From: Gemmatimonadaceae bacterium | GTDB lineage: Bacteria; Gemmatimonadota; Gemmatimonadetes; Gemmatimonadales; Gemmatimonadaceae | Direction of reading: 5' to 3' | Assembly (NCBI GenBank): GCA_036273715.1 | Contig: DASUHB010000033.1 | Span: forward strand, 1 to 64,000 | DNA: 64,000 bases | Shown here: piece after piece, positions 1 to 9,228 of the stretch | How positions within the stretch are numbered: position 1 is the stretch's first letter | How the letters are laid out: each line of letters opens with the position of its first letter | Notes under the pieces: generated by a model | Seen by the model: the letters and a program-made list of their open reading frames with translations, nothing else | Told to the model about the DNA's origin: nothing | The model's database searches: none | Position numbers and translations under genes: made by a program

Positions 1-912
1 GAAATCACGCCGCACCAGCACTTCACCGAACCGCCACCGCGCTTCAGCGAGGCGAGTTTGGTCAAGGAGCTGGAGCGTCTGGGTATCGGCCGCCCGTCCA
101 CATACGCGTCCATCATTTCCGTGCTCGCCGACCGTCACTACGTGACGCTCGAGCAGCGGCGGTTCACGCCCACGCCGTTAGGCGAGACCGTCGCCAAGAT
201 CATGGTCCACCAGTTCCCCGACATCTTCAACGTCGCCTTCACGTCGAACATGGAAGGCGAGCTCGACAAGATCGAAGAAGGCGAGATGGGTTGGCGTCGT
301 GTGCTGGAAGAGTTCTATGGCCCGTTCTCCCAGTCGCTCGACAAGGCGAACATCGAGGACCTCATTGCGCGGGCGCACGATCTGTCCGTCATTGAAAAGG
401 AGCGCTGTCCCAAGGACGGCGGACGCCTCGTGCCGAAGGGCGGCATCTTCGGTCCGTACCTGGCGTGCGAAAACAGACCAGACTGCGACTACACCAAGCC
501 TCTCGGCCGTGATCGCAAGCCGGCGGTCCTAACGGATGAGATCTGCCACGAATGCGGTGCGCGAATGGTCATTCGCCACGGCCGGTCCGGTGAGTTTTTG
601 GGTTGTAGCAGATTCCCGAAGTGCCGCGGTACACGCGCCTTGCCAACGGGTGTGAAATGCCCCAAGGACGGCGGCGATATCATCCAACTGCGCTCCAAGC
701 GCGGGGGTCGCGCGTTTTATGGCTGCGTGAACCACCCCAATTGCGATTTCGTCGCCTGGAACAAGCCGACGTTGGAGCAGTGCCCGGACTGCGGTTTCGT
801 GGGCGCTGAAATGAAGTCGACGAAGGCGCGCGGCGAATTCCGGAAGTGCCTCAAGTGCGGCAACGAGTGGGATGTAGCACCCGTTGCGGAGCCGGCCGCC
901 GCCGCGGGCTAG
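1..912 (+). CDS. topA: DNA topoisomerase I, C-terminal part (5' truncated by window)
   Basis: This is the 3' end of topoisomerase I, which relaxes negatively supercoiled DNA through a 5'-phosphotyrosine intermediate. The frame is open from base 1, so the catalytic N-terminus lies outside the window. The first visible residues (VKELERLGIGRPSTYASII) are the conserved topo IA block that follows the catalytic core. After it come four C-terminal zinc-ribbon-like repeats, each with paired Cys (around CPKDGG, CHECG, CPKDGG and CPDCG), as in long bacterial TopA tails. It ends with TAG at 910-912. The next gene, trmFO, starts 46 bases on, the same neighbour as in Bacillus. Identity is secure; only the length is unknown. 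Confidence 0.96.
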   Translation, partial: EITPHQHFTEPPPRFSEASLVKELERLGIGRPSTYASIISVLADRHYVTLEQRRFTPTPLGETVAKIMVHQFPDIFNVAFTSNMEGELDKIEEGEMGWRRVLEEFYGPFSQSLDKANIEDLIARAHDLSVIEKERCPKDGGRLVPKGGIFGPYLACENRPDCDYTKPLGRDRKPAVLTDEICHECGARMVIRHGRSGEFLGCSRFPKCRGTRALPTGVKCPKDGGDIIQLRSKRGGRAFYGCVNHPNCDFVAWNKPTLEQCPDCGFVGAEMKSTKARGEFRKCLKCGNEWDVAPVAEPAAAAG

Positions 913-958
913 ACTGCGGTACCTCGCCGCGCCTGATGGCCAGCGTTAGTTTCTGGCC

Positions 959-2293
959 ATGATCACCGTCGTTGGCGGCGGCCTCGCCGGATCCGAAGCA
1001 GCCTGGCAGCTTGCAGAGCGCGGACACGAAGTCACGCTGGTCGAAATGCGCCCGGTGGTCCGTACACCGGCCCATAAAACCGATCGCCTCGCTGAGCTCG
1101 TGTGTTCGAATACCTTCAAGAGCACCGAAGAGACAAACGCGCACGGGCTCCTCAAGCGTGAGATGCGACTACTCGGCTCGCTCGTCTTATGGGCGGCCGA
1201 CCAGGCGCGAGTCCCCGGCGGTTCCGCTCTCGCAGTGGATCGCGAGCTCTTCGCGGCTGCCGTCACAGAACGCATTGCGACCCATCCTCGCATTTCCGTG
1301 GAACGCCGGGAGGTCACCGACCTTCCGGTGCCAAGCATCGTTGCCACCGGCCCGCTTACTTCGGACGCACTCGCACAAGCGATGCGAGCGCGGCTCGGCG
1401 TTGAGGCGCTCGCGTTCTATGATGCAATTGCCCCGGTCGTCGATCGCGATTCGATAGATCTCGGTGTCGCGTTTCGGGCGTCGCGCTACGGCAAGGAAAC
1501 GATGCCCGATGCCGGCGCAGATGGCGCCTACCTCAATTGTCCGCTCGACCGCCAGCAATACGCAGACTTTATCGACGCGCTCGTGGCAGCGGACTTGTAT
1601 GCAGCGCACGATTTCGACTCCGTGCCGTACTTCGAAGGCTGCATGCCGGTCGAAGAAATGGCGCGCCGCGGGCGCGACACGCTCCGCTTTGGGCCGCTCA
1701 AACCCGTTGGCCTCAAAGATCCGAGAACAGCTCGCGAACCCTTTGCGGTCGTGCAGCTGCGCCGGGAAGATCGAGGCGCGCGAATGTGGAACATCGTCGG
1801 ATTCCAAACGCGTCTCCGGATTCCGGACCAACAGCGCGTATTCCGACTCATTCCCGGACTCGAGAACGCAGAGTTCCTGCGATTCGGTTCGATTCACCGC
1901 AATTCGTATCTCAACACGCCGGCGGCGCTGTCATCGCATCTCGCGTTGCGAGACGAGCCGCGCGTGCTCTTCGCGGGTCAGATCACGGGCGTCGAAGGCT
2001 ATACCGAAAGCACGGCCACCGGCCTCATCGCTGGTCTCAACATGGCCCGCTTGATGGAAGGCATGGAACCGGTGCTCCCCCCGCCCACCACGATGATCGG
2101 CGCTCTGTATCGGTATCTGCGCGAGGCGCGGCCGGAACACTTTCAGCCGATGAACGCCAACTTCGCACTGCTCGACGAACTGGACGAACACATCCGAGAC
2201 AAGCGGCGCAAGCGCGAACTACTCGCGGAGCGTGCGATCGCAGCAATCGAGACCTGGCGCACCGAGACGAATGCGCACGCATTTGTCCCATGA
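959..2293 (+). CDS. trmFO: Methylenetetrahydrofolate--tRNA-(uracil-54-C5)-methyltransferase
   Basis: The 444-residue product is TrmFO, the folate- and FAD-dependent enzyme that makes ribothymidine at position 54 of tRNA. An N-terminal FAD motif (VGGGLAGSEAA) starts at residue 4. The family block CSNTFKS lies near residue 50, and AGQITGVEGYTES sits in the C-terminal FAD part. Length is normal for the family. The ATG at 959 has no Shine-Dalgarno; a TAGTTT hexamer (947-952) ends six bases before it, hinting at a leaderless transcript. The stop overlaps the start of the Xer recombinase gene (ATGA), as expected for the conserved topA-gid-codV order. Confidence 0.96.
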   Translation: MITVVGGGLAGSEAAWQLAERGHEVTLVEMRPVVRTPAHKTDRLAELVCSNTFKSTEETNAHGLLKREMRLLGSLVLWAADQARVPGGSALAVDRELFAAAVTERIATHPRISVERREVTDLPVPSIVATGPLTSDALAQAMRARLGVEALAFYDAIAPVVDRDSIDLGVAFRASRYGKETMPDAGADGAYLNCPLDRQQYADFIDALVAADLYAAHDFDSVPYFEGCMPVEEMARRGRDTLRFGPLKPVGLKDPRTAREPFAVVQLRREDRGARMWNIVGFQTRLRIPDQQRVFRLIPGLENAEFLRFGSIHRNSYLNTPAALSSHLALRDEPRVLFAGQITGVEGYTESTATGLIAGLNMARLMEGMEPVLPPPTTMIGALYRYLREARPEHFQPMNANFALLDELDEHIRDKRRKRELLAERAIAAIETWRTETNAHAFVP

Positions 2294-3234
2294 GCGAAGC
2301 GCCGCCTGAGCTCGCGCTCCCGAACGAGATCGCCGACTTTCTCGAGCACCTCGAGAAAGAGCGAAACGATTCGCCTAACACCGTAACGGCGTACCGCCGC
2401 GATTTGCACGCGTTGGTTGCGTTCCTGGCGAGCTACTACGGAACGCAGGCCTGGACATGGGAAGGCGTCGACCGTCTCGCGATTCGCGCCTTCATGAGCC
2501 ATTTGCTCCGGCGCGGCCTCTCGAAGCGTTCCGTGGCGCGGACGTTGTCGGCTGTTCGGAGCTTCTATCGTTTCCTGCACCGCAACGAGCAGGTCACGGC
2601 AAACCCTGCGCGAGGTGTCGGCTCGCCCAAGCTCGACAAACGACTCCCCGGATATCTCGATCGTGCGCAAATCGATCTGCTCTTTCAGCAAGCGGAGACG
2701 CGGGCATGGAGCGGGAGGTTCGCCGACGTCCGCAACCTCGCCATCCTCGAGGTGTTTTACTCGACCGGAATGCGGCTGTCCGAGCTGGCGGGCATCGACA
2801 TGCGCGACCTGGATCTCGTTTCGCAGCAAGTCAAGGTGCGCGGCAAGGGGCGCAAGGAACGCATCATCCCGTTAGGCGATCACGCGGTGCTCGCATTGCG
2901 CAACTACGAGCTCAAGCGCGACGCGCTGCGGCGCGATCGCGGCAGCGCCGCGGATCGCTCGGCCTTGTTCCTCTCGAAGACCGGCAAGCGGATCGGGGTG
3001 CGAATGGTTCAGGCCGTCGTCGGCGCATTGCTGCGTCAGATCGACGAGGACGCCGAGCTGTCCGTTCATTCTCTTCGCCATACGTTCGCGACGCATCTGC
3101 TGGATGCCGGCGCCGACCTCCGTGCCGTCCAGGAACTGCTCGGACATGCGTCCATTTCCACCACACAGATTTACACACATACCAGCGTCGAGCGACTGAA
3201 AGCGGTATACATCAAAGCGCACCCGCGAGCATAA
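2290..3234 (+). CDS. xerC: Tyrosine recombinase XerC/XerD family
   Basis: The 314-residue tyrosine recombinase probably resolves chromosome dimers at dif during division. The N-terminal SAM-like core-binding domain covers about residues 10-100. The catalytic domain shows the Arg in TGMRLSEL, the Lys in GKGRKERIIPL, HSLRHTFATHLL with the His-x-x-Arg pair, LLGHASISTTQIYTH, and the Tyr nucleophile near the C-terminus. Nothing nearby suggests a phage or integron integrase; position after trmFO and before hslVU matches Bacillus codV, a XerC. The ATG overlaps the trmFO stop by four bases. XerC against XerD cannot be settled from sequence alone, but context favours XerC. Confidence 0.92.
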   Translation: MSEAPPELALPNEIADFLEHLEKERNDSPNTVTAYRRDLHALVAFLASYYGTQAWTWEGVDRLAIRAFMSHLLRRGLSKRSVARTLSAVRSFYRFLHRNEQVTANPARGVGSPKLDKRLPGYLDRAQIDLLFQQAETRAWSGRFADVRNLAILEVFYSTGMRLSELAGIDMRDLDLVSQQVKVRGKGRKERIIPLGDHAVLALRNYELKRDALRRDRGSAADRSALFLSKTGKRIGVRMVQAVVGALLRQIDEDAELSVHSLRHTFATHLLDAGADLRAVQELLGHASISTTQIYTHTSVERLKAVYIKAHPRA

Positions 3235-3290
3235 GCGCTCCGCATTTGCCTGTGTGTGGGACGGCTTCTTTCTTGCACCCGGACCATAGT

Positions 3291-3695
3291 ATGAGCTGGA
3301 TGGAAGTGCTTCCATTTCTGGGCGGATTGATCGCGGCCGTCGTCGGCGGTGCGTTGGTCGCCGATGCTGCGTTGCACGACGAGCCCTTCGCAGCCGAGCG
3401 CCGACGGACGCCACGCCCGGAGCGGAGCCGCGTTGGGCAAGGATGTCTCGGCGGAAGCCTCGTCTGCACAGCTCTGGTTCTGCTGAGCGGCGGCGGTACA
3501 CCGTTTTCGATCGCCGCCACCTTCGTTGGCATTGCTCTCCTGATAGCAGGCGTCGTGCTCAATTGGCACTACTTGCTCGATCTGATCAACGGGCCCTCCG
3601 GTCGCGCGTCCCTGTCGCCTGTCAACAACGATCCACGCCAATCGGACGGAAGCGCCACTCCCGCTTACGGCTGGCCGGTCAGCAGCGACGATTAG
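3291..3695 (+). CDS. Small predicted membrane protein of unknown function
   Basis: A 134-residue ORF lies between xerC and hslV in the same direction. It has one hydrophobic segment at about residues 5-26, a basic, Arg-rich loop (about 38-48), then two adjacent hydrophobic stretches (about 53-95) ending in NWHYLLDL, and a polar tail. I recognise no family. Codon use and GC match the neighbours, and it fills the gap between two conserved genes, so it is probably real; the start has no convincing Shine-Dalgarno. It interrupts the otherwise conserved codV-clpQ order. Confidence 0.6.
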   Translation: MSWMEVLPFLGGLIAAVVGGALVADAALHDEPFAAERRRTPRPERSRVGQGCLGGSLVCTALVLLSGGGTPFSIAATFVGIALLIAGVVLNWHYLLDLINGPSGRASLSPVNNDPRQSDGSATPAYGWPVSSDD

Positions 3696-3772
3696 CGCTA
3701 GAAGCGCCGCCTGAGTTGACGGCGGCCGCCGCCAGGCAGCAGTCGGCATGGCTTCGGACTATCTTTCCGGCC

Positions 3773-4315
3773 ATGCCAGGTCTGCCAACCATACGTGCTA
3801 CCACCATCCTCGGCGTCCGACGCGACGGGAAAGTCGCGCTTGGCGGCGACGGGCAGGTGACGGTCGGCGAGACCGTGATGAAGGCGAACGCGCAGAAGGT
3901 GCGAACGCTGCGTGGCGGCAAAGTGCTGGCTGGTTTCGCCGGAGCGGCCGCCGACGCATTCACACTCTTCGAGAAGTTCGAGGAAAAGCTCGATCGCTTT
4001 CCCGAAAATCTGCCTCGCGCGGCTGTCGAGCTAGCCAAAGAATGGCGAAGCGACCGCGTGTTGCGACGCCTCGAGGCATTGCTGGCCGTCGCCGATCGAC
4101 AGCATGGCTTCATTATCTCGGGGACCGGCGAGCTCATTGAGCCGGAAGATGGTATTCTTGCGATCGGATCGGGCGGCTCGTATGCGCTCGCGTCGGCGCG
4201 CGCGCTGCTCGCACATTCGAATCTTGCGCCGGCGGCCATCGTGCGGCACAGCCTGGAAATCGCGGGCGACATCTGCATCTACACGAATAGAAACATCACT
4301 GTTCTGGAACTGTGA
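3773..4315 (+). CDS. hslV: ATP-dependent protease subunit HslV (ClpQ)
   Basis: HslV is the proteasome-like peptidase of the cytoplasmic HslUV protease, forming double hexamers capped by HslU. The 180-residue sequence carries GDGQVT, the [22 protein letters not shown] block and SGTGEVIEP-like SGTGELIEP, all family hallmarks. Aligning ATTILGVRR with other HslV proteins puts the catalytic Thr at residue 10, leaving a 9-residue propeptide (MPGLPTIRA), longer than the single Met removed in E. coli. The ATG at 3773 follows a TATCTT hexamer at 3760-3765 with no clear Shine-Dalgarno. Its TGA overlaps a GTG (4312) in the hslU frame, so the pair is one operon. Confidence 0.96.
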   Translation: MPGLPTIRATTILGVRRDGKVALGGDGQVTVGETVMKANAQKVRTLRGGKVLAGFAGAAADAFTLFEKFEEKLDRFPENLPRAAVELAKEWRSDRVLRRLEALLAVADRQHGFIISGTGELIEPEDGILAIGSGGSYALASARALLAHSNLAPAAIVRHSLEIAGDICIYTNRNITVLEL

Positions 4316-4350
4316 TCCGGGCATCAGGTTCACCGGACACTACGCGACAC

Positions 4351-5829
4351 ATGCCTTCCAAGCACACGCAGCAAGCAATCGCACGACTGGCCGATCTCAC
4401 ACCGCGGCAAATCGTCGCCGAGCTCGACCGGTACATCGTTGGGCAGGGCGACGCGAAGAAGGCCGTGGCTATCGCGCTGCGCAACCGGTGGCGCCGACAG
4501 CAAGCGCCCGAAGGCATTCGCGACGAGATCTCGCCTAACAACATCATCCTCATCGGTCCGACCGGCGTCGGCAAAACGGAAATCGCCCGCCGTCTCGCTC
4601 GGCTGGCCGGCGCTCCGTTCAGCAAGGTGGAAGCATCGAAGTTCACCGAAGTCGGCTACGTGGGACGCGATGTGGAGTCGATGGTGCGCGACCTTGTCGA
4701 GAGCGCGATCGACATGGTGCGCACGGAGCGCGAGAACGAAGTCGAAGACCTCGCCTACGAGCGGGTCGACGAGCGGTTGCTGGATCTCCTGTTGCCGCGA
4801 CCGAGCGAAGCGACCGCCGAAGGGCAGCGCGGCGCGGCGTCGGCCGCTGCGGGCGGCGCGGGAAGCGGTCCGTCATTGTTCGTCGTGTCGTCCGGTGGCG
4901 AGGTGGAGCGGGAGGGCGGGACTCCGGAAGCCACGAAGGAGCGCTACAGCCGCACGCGAGACAAGCTGCGCCAGCTGCTGCGTGACGGACAACTCGAGGA
5001 CCGGGAAGTCGAAGTCGAGGTGACCCAGCAGGGTGCTCCGATGTTCGACATGCTGGTGCCGCAAGGCGCCGGCGAAGGCGTCGAGAACTTCACCGAGATG
5101 CTGCAGGACATGATGCCCAAGCGGCGGAAGAAGCGAACGGTGAAAGTCTCGGAGGCGCGGAGGATTCTCCTCGACCAGGAACTCGAGAAGTTGGTCGACA
5201 TGGAGGATGTCACGTCGGACGCGTTGGAACGCGTCGAGAAGATGGGAATCATTTTCCTCGACGAGATCGACAAGATTGCGGGAGAGCGTTCGCAGATGGG
5301 CGGTCCCGACGTGTCTCGCGAGGGAGTACAGCGCGATCTCCTGCCGATCGTCGAGGGTTCGAACGTGCAGACCAAGTACGGCATGGTGAAGACGGACCAT
5401 GTCCTCTTCATCGCGGCCGGCGCTTTCCACGTGTCGAAGCCGAGCGATCTCATTCCGGAACTGCAGGGCCGGTTCCCGATTCGCGTGGAGCTCAAGCCGC
5501 TCACCGAGCAAGACTTCGTCCGCATCATGACGGAGCCGGAGAATGCGCTGACGAAGCAGTACGCGGCGCTGGTCTCGGCGGAGGGTGCGCCGCTCACGTT
5601 TACCGATGATGCGATCGCCGAGCTTGCGCGGATCGCCACGGGCGTGAACGAGCGCATGGAGAACATCGGCGCGCGGCGCCTGCACACAGTGATGTCGTCG
5701 CTGCTCGAGGACGTCCTGTACGATTTGCCCGACCGCGGCACCAAGCCGATCACGATCGATGGCGCGACGGTGCGCGACCGTCTCAAGGCCATCGTCGACG
5801 ATGAAGACCTGCGCCGGTACATTCTATGA
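4351..5829 (+). CDS. hslU: ATP-dependent protease ATPase subunit HslU (ClpY)
   Basis: HslU is the AAA+ unfoldase that feeds substrates to HslV. From the ATG at 4351 the product has 492 residues, opening with [17 protein letters not shown] as in the family. Walker A is GPTGVGKTE, followed by [15 protein letters not shown] (pore loop GYVG). Walker B is [11 protein letters not shown]; the sensor and arginine-finger regions around [12 protein letters not shown] are intact, and the C-terminus ends DLRRYIL, which docks into HslV. A variable intermediate domain spans about residues 110-260. A GTG at 4312 overlapping the hslV stop is an alternative start adding 13 residues; homologue N-termini favour 4351. 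Confidence 0.95.
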   Translation: MPSKHTQQAIARLADLTPRQIVAELDRYIVGQGDAKKAVAIALRNRWRRQQAPEGIRDEISPNNIILIGPTGVGKTEIARRLARLAGAPFSKVEASKFTEVGYVGRDVESMVRDLVESAIDMVRTERENEVEDLAYERVDERLLDLLLPRPSEATAEGQRGAASAAAGGAGSGPSLFVVSSGGEVEREGGTPEATKERYSRTRDKLRQLLRDGQLEDREVEVEVTQQGAPMFDMLVPQGAGEGVENFTEMLQDMMPKRRKKRTVKVSEARRILLDQELEKLVDMEDVTSDALERVEKMGIIFLDEIDKIAGERSQMGGPDVSREGVQRDLLPIVEGSNVQTKYGMVKTDHVLFIAAGAFHVSKPSDLIPELQGRFPIRVELKPLTEQDFVRIMTEPENALTKQYAALVSAEGAPLTFTDDAIAELARIATGVNERMENIGARRLHTVMSSLLEDVLYDLPDRGTKPITIDGATVRDRLKAIVDDEDLRRYIL

Positions 5830-5866
5830 CGGCGCCTAACGATTCGTTCTGCCACGCCTGACCCGC

Positions 5867-6781
5867 ATGCACCGCGACTTTCTGGCCATCCCGGATTTCT
5901 CGCCCCAAGAACTGCGCGACCTCTTTCAGTTGGCCGACGACATGCGCCGCGGCCGATATGTTGATCATCCGCTGGCAGGCAAGTCGCTGGCGATGATCTT
6001 CATGAAATCATCCACGCGGACGCGCGTGTCGTTCGAGGTCGGCACGTGGCAGCTCGGCGGCCATGCGCTGTTTCTCTCACCGCGCGACATTCAGCTGGGA
6101 CGCGGCGAACCGATCGCGGATACCGCGCGCGTGCTCTCCCGCTACGTCGACGGGATCATGATTCGCACGTTCGCGCATGCGGAGGTCGAGGAGTTGGCAA
6201 AGTACGCCGACGTGCCGGTAATCAACGGCCTGACGGACTTGCTGCACCCATGCCAGGTGCTGGCCGATCTGCTTACAGTTAGGCAGCACCTGAGCGGCTG
6301 GGATGGCAAGCGCGTGGCGTGGATCGGCGACGGCAACAACATGGCGAACTCGTGGATCAACGCGGCGTATCGTCTCGGCTTCGAGCTCGTGCTCGCATGT
6401 CCCGAGGGCTACGACCCCGATCCCGTCCTGCTGGCGCGCGCACAGACGGCGGCCGATGTGCATGTCGTGCGCGACCCAACGGAAGCGGCCGCCGGGGCCG
6501 ATGTCGTCAACACCGACGTATGGGCATCCATGGGTCAAGAGGAAGAGCAGGCGAGCCGTGCGCGCGCGTTTGCCGGCTTCACGGTGAACGCTGCGCTGAT
6601 GGCGAAAGCCAAGCCGACGGCGATTTTCCTGCACTGCCTTCCCGCCCATCGCGGAGAGGAAGTTGCCGCCGAGGTGATCGACGGGCCACAGAGCCGCGTG
6701 TGGGATGAAGCCGAAAACCGGCTGCACGTGCAGAAGGCGGTAATGGCGACCCTCATGGGCAACGGGTCCGCCAAAGCCTAA
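5867..6781 (+). CDS. argF: Ornithine carbamoyltransferase
   Basis: ArgF converts ornithine and carbamoyl phosphate to citrulline in arginine synthesis. The 304-residue protein has the carbamoyl-phosphate motif SSTRTR (about 49-54), HPCQ (about 126-129), the ornithine loop around [11 protein letters not shown] and the C-terminal [11 protein letters not shown] with the active Cys. No other arginine gene is nearby; it sits where codY lies in the Bacillus topA-clpY cluster, so it may be read through from hslU (37-base gap). The stop codon TAA is contained in a copy of the repeated heptamer GCCTAAC (6776-6782). Confidence 0.95.
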   Translation: MHRDFLAIPDFSPQELRDLFQLADDMRRGRYVDHPLAGKSLAMIFMKSSTRTRVSFEVGTWQLGGHALFLSPRDIQLGRGEPIADTARVLSRYVDGIMIRTFAHAEVEELAKYADVPVINGLTDLLHPCQVLADLLTVRQHLSGWDGKRVAWIGDGNNMANSWINAAYRLGFELVLACPEGYDPDPVLLARAQTAADVHVVRDPTEAAAGADVVNTDVWASMGQEEEQASRARAFAGFTVNAALMAKAKPTAIFLHCLPAHRGEEVAAEVIDGPQSRVWDEAENRLHVQKAVMATLMGNGSAKA

Positions 6782-6782
6782 C
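6776..6782. repeat. GCCTAAC heptamer holding the argF stop codon
   Basis: One copy of the dispersed GTTAGGC/GCCTAAC heptamer found about 69 times in the window. Here the central TAA is the argF stop. Four other genes also end inside a copy (the kinase gene near 22904, moxR at 22942, the methyltransferase at 49409 and queD at 54122). Confidence 0.7.
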
Positions 6783-7049
6783 GGGCCTCGCTCGGCGTCG
6801 CTCGTGCGCGTTCAGCCTGGTTGGGCGAACGGCCGCAACTTTCTAGCACAATTGCGAGTGTTTGCGTAGGACGAGTCATGCCACTCCGCTCGTAAATCGT
6901 TATACCACAATACCATACATGCAGGGCATGGGTCGAGCACTCGACCCGGTCCGCGCGTGGCGCGCCTCTGAGCGGCGCCTGCGCCGCCGGCAGCACCGGC
7001 CGACACTCTCGGCCCGGCGACCACAGCCGCTCATCTCTTGCGAGAGGTC
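6782..7049. other. Intergenic region with a perfect hairpin, upstream of the minor-pilin genes
   Basis: No gene is apparent in this stretch. It holds a moderately AT-rich part (about 6840-6920) and a perfect inverted repeat at 6930-6947 (GGGTCGAG, loop CA, CTCGACCC) that could be a transcript hairpin or operator. TATACC (6901-6906) is a possible -10 element but has no good -35 partner. The pilin promoter is probably here. Confidence 0.45.
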
Positions 7050-7658
7050 ATGCGCACGACCACGCGTCACCGTTCAGCTGCCAGCGCGATCGCGGCGTCG
7101 CGACATTCGCCGCGTTGGGCGTTCACCGTCATCGAGTTGATGATCGTGCTCGCGATCATCGGCATCATCGCGGCGTTCGCGTATCCCAAGGTGAACTTCA
7201 CCCAGTTCCGCGTCGACGCTGCTGCGCGGACGGTACGTGTCTCGTTGCAGCATGCGGAGCGGTTAGCCGTCACGCGGCAGTACGATGTGGTCGTGAGCTT
7301 CGATACGGCCAACCGCCGCATCCGCATTCTCGAAGACAACAACAACAATGCGACGGTGGATGCGGGCGAGCACGTGATCTACGCGCAGCTCGAAGACTCT
7401 GTGCACTTCGCGGTGCCGCCGGCCGGTATTTCCGGCGGTGCGGCGTCATCGATCGATGGCAGCGGCATCAAGACCATCGGCAACATGCCGACGATCATTT
7501 TCCACCGCGACGGCGCGGCGAGCAGCGAAGCCGACATCTACCTCACCTCCAAGCGCGCCAGCAACGATGACTTCCGCTGCGTTCGAGTGATTCAATCGAC
7601 CGGGCGGACGAGTTGGTGGCGCTATCTCAATGGCACGTGGGAGCAGGCGAGCCTATGA
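7050..7658 (+). CDS. Minor pseudopilin, FimT/GspH-like
   Basis: The 202-residue protein has a type III (prepilin) signal: a basic leader, then AFTVIELMIVLAIIGIIAAF with Glu at mature position 5 and a 20-residue hydrophobic helix. The residue before the Phe is Ala rather than the usual Gly, which prepilin peptidase tolerates. The FimT/GspH body follows: helix with LQHAERLAVTRQ, then beta-rich repeats. It opens a four-gene minor-pilin operon and would prime assembly at the pilus tip. ATG 7050 is preferred to an upstream TTG at 7038. The next gene starts before this one ends (4-base overlap). Confidence 0.82.
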   Translation: MRTTTRHRSAASAIAASRHSPRWAFTVIELMIVLAIIGIIAAFAYPKVNFTQFRVDAAARTVRVSLQHAERLAVTRQYDVVVSFDTANRRIRILEDNNNNATVDAGEHVIYAQLEDSVHFAVPPAGISGGAASSIDGSGIKTIGNMPTIIFHRDGAASSEADIYLTSKRASNDDFRCVRVIQSTGRTSWWRYLNGTWEQASL

Positions 7659-8041
7659 CCTTCTCGATGCGCGCCCGTCAGGGCCTAACGCTGATCGAAA
7701 CGCTGATCGCGCTCGCGATTCTCACCGGCGCGATGCTCGGCATGGGGACGTTCGTCTCGCGGCTGTCCCATTCATCGGGAACAGGCTACGAAATGTCCAT
7801 GGCCGGCGATCTCGCCGTCGCCGGACTCGAGCAGGTCAAAGCATATCCGGTGTACGGATCGCTCGAGGCGAAGTTCGTCGCGACCGAAACGGGCATCGCC
7901 GGATACCCGGGCTTCACACGGCAGACTTTCATCACGCACACGTCTACCACCCGTGCGGACTACAAGACCGTGACCGTCGTCGTGACGGCATCGGCGTTGT
8001 CGACGCCGATGAAGAAAACGACGGTCATTGCGGCCTTCTGA
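7655..8041 (+). CDS. Minor pilin, PilV-like
   Basis: The 128-residue product begins with a short basic leader and the prepilin motif QGLTLIETLIALAILTGAML, with Gly before the cleavage site and Glu at +5. The family name follows from the IETLIALAIL type of helix and the position second in a FimT-PilV-PilW-PilX series. The C-terminal part is beta-rich and ends TTVIAAF. It would be an inner-membrane prepilin built into the tip complex. Its ATG overlaps the preceding stop, so translation is probably coupled. Confidence 0.8.
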   Translation: MTFSMRARQGLTLIETLIALAILTGAMLGMGTFVSRLSHSSGTGYEMSMAGDLAVAGLEQVKAYPVYGSLEAKFVATETGIAGYPGFTRQTFITHTSTTRADYKTVTVVVTASALSTPMKKTTVIAAF

Positions 8042-8053
8042 GGACGACGAGCC

Positions 8054-9208
8054 ATGACGACACCTTTACAACGTCGGCCGCAGCGAGGCGTCACGCTGAT
8101 CGAAATGCTGATCGCGTTAGCGCTGTTCGTCGCGGTGTTCGGACTCGCCGTGCCGTTCTTCAAGATGCAAGCGCGGTCGCTCGGCGCGAGCGCCGGCCGA
8201 ATGGATGCCCAGCAGAACGCGCGGTTCGCGCAGAGCACCGTTGATCGCGACCTGCGCCTCGCCGGCACCGGCGTATTGTCGAATCAGCCCATGATCGTGC
8301 AGGCGGATCGGTTCGCGCTCACGTTCAACGCGGACATCGTCGCGCGCGAGGCGAACGATCTCAACGCGGCGTACTATGATCCAGACGTCGACTCGATGTC
8401 GACCGCGAGCATGCTTACGACTCAGCAGATCACGCTGCCGCACAGCGCGGTGGCGTATCCGCAAATGAATTACTTGCAGAGTGGTGTGCCCGGCGCGGCG
8501 GAAACTATCTCGTATTGGGCCTCGCTCGACAGCACGGTGGCGGACAGCAACCAATACGTGCTCTTTCGCCGCGTGAATGATGGAGCGCCGAAGGTGGTTG
8601 CGAGCGGCATCGTGTGGAACAGCGGCGATCCGCCGATCTTCACCTATTACAAGCCGGACTCCACCGGAAATCTCATAGCAATTCCGACGGCGAACCTGCC
8701 CCTCTACCACAATGCGGCGGCGCACGGCTCGGCCTCCGATACGGGAAAGTTCGCGTGGGTCGACAGCATCCGCATGGTGACGATCCGCGTGGCCGGCACC
8801 TACGACGATCCGCAAAAGGGCTTCGTGACACGGGTCGTGCAGACATCGACCCAGCTGCTGAACGCTGGCATGCTGCACAGCACAGTGTGCGGCACCACGC
8901 CTATTCCGCCGGCGTCGTTCACCGCCGTCTATGACACGACGACGCCGGCAAAGGTGATTCTGACCTGGAACGAGTCGCTGGACCAGGACGCCGGCGAGAA
9001 GGACATCGAGCGCTACCTCATCTATCGTCGGGCAGTCGGCGATGCGAATTGGCAGAACGTCGTGACGAGCGTCGCGGCGTCGTCGGCGACGTACACCTAC
9101 GACGACATCGATCCGCCGTCCGGAAGTTGGGAATATGGCGTCGTGGCGCAGGATTGTTCGCCGTCGAACTCGCCGATCGTTTCCGCCGGCGCCGTCACCG
9201 TTCCGTGA
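8054..9208 (+). CDS. Minor pilin PilW-like with C-terminal fibronectin type III-like domain
   Basis: The 384-residue protein starts with the prepilin motif RGVTLIEMLIALALFVAVFG (Gly then Leu-type helix, Glu +5), followed by the PilW signature SAGRMDAQQNARFAQSTVDRDLRLAG. After about residue 290 a second module appears: PPASFTAVYDTTTPAKVILTWNES, then ERYLIYRR and WEYGVVAQD. This is the pattern of a fibronectin type III sandwich. The fusion would place an adhesin-like Fn3 domain on the pilus tip. It lies third in the minor-pilin operon, 12 bases after the PilV-like gene. Confidence 0.82.
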   Translation: MTTPLQRRPQRGVTLIEMLIALALFVAVFGLAVPFFKMQARSLGASAGRMDAQQNARFAQSTVDRDLRLAGTGVLSNQPMIVQADRFALTFNADIVAREANDLNAAYYDPDVDSMSTASMLTTQQITLPHSAVAYPQMNYLQSGVPGAAETISYWASLDSTVADSNQYVLFRRVNDGAPKVVASGIVWNSGDPPIFTYYKPDSTGNLIAIPTANLPLYHNAAAHGSASDTGKFAWVDSIRMVTIRVAGTYDDPQKGFVTRVVQTSTQLLNAGMLHSTVCGTTPIPPASFTAVYDTTTPAKVILTWNESLDQDAGEKDIERYLIYRRAVGDANWQNVVTSVAASSATYTYDDIDPPSGSWEYGVVAQDCSPSNSPIVSAGAVTVP

Positions 9209-9228
9209 GCAACATGAGGAGAATCCGC

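Noticed and set aside
2290-3234. Integrase of a phage or genomic island
   Set aside because: The gene is in the conserved topA-trmFO-xerC-hslVU order, with no att repeats, tRNA or phage genes, so it is a housekeeping Xer recombinase.
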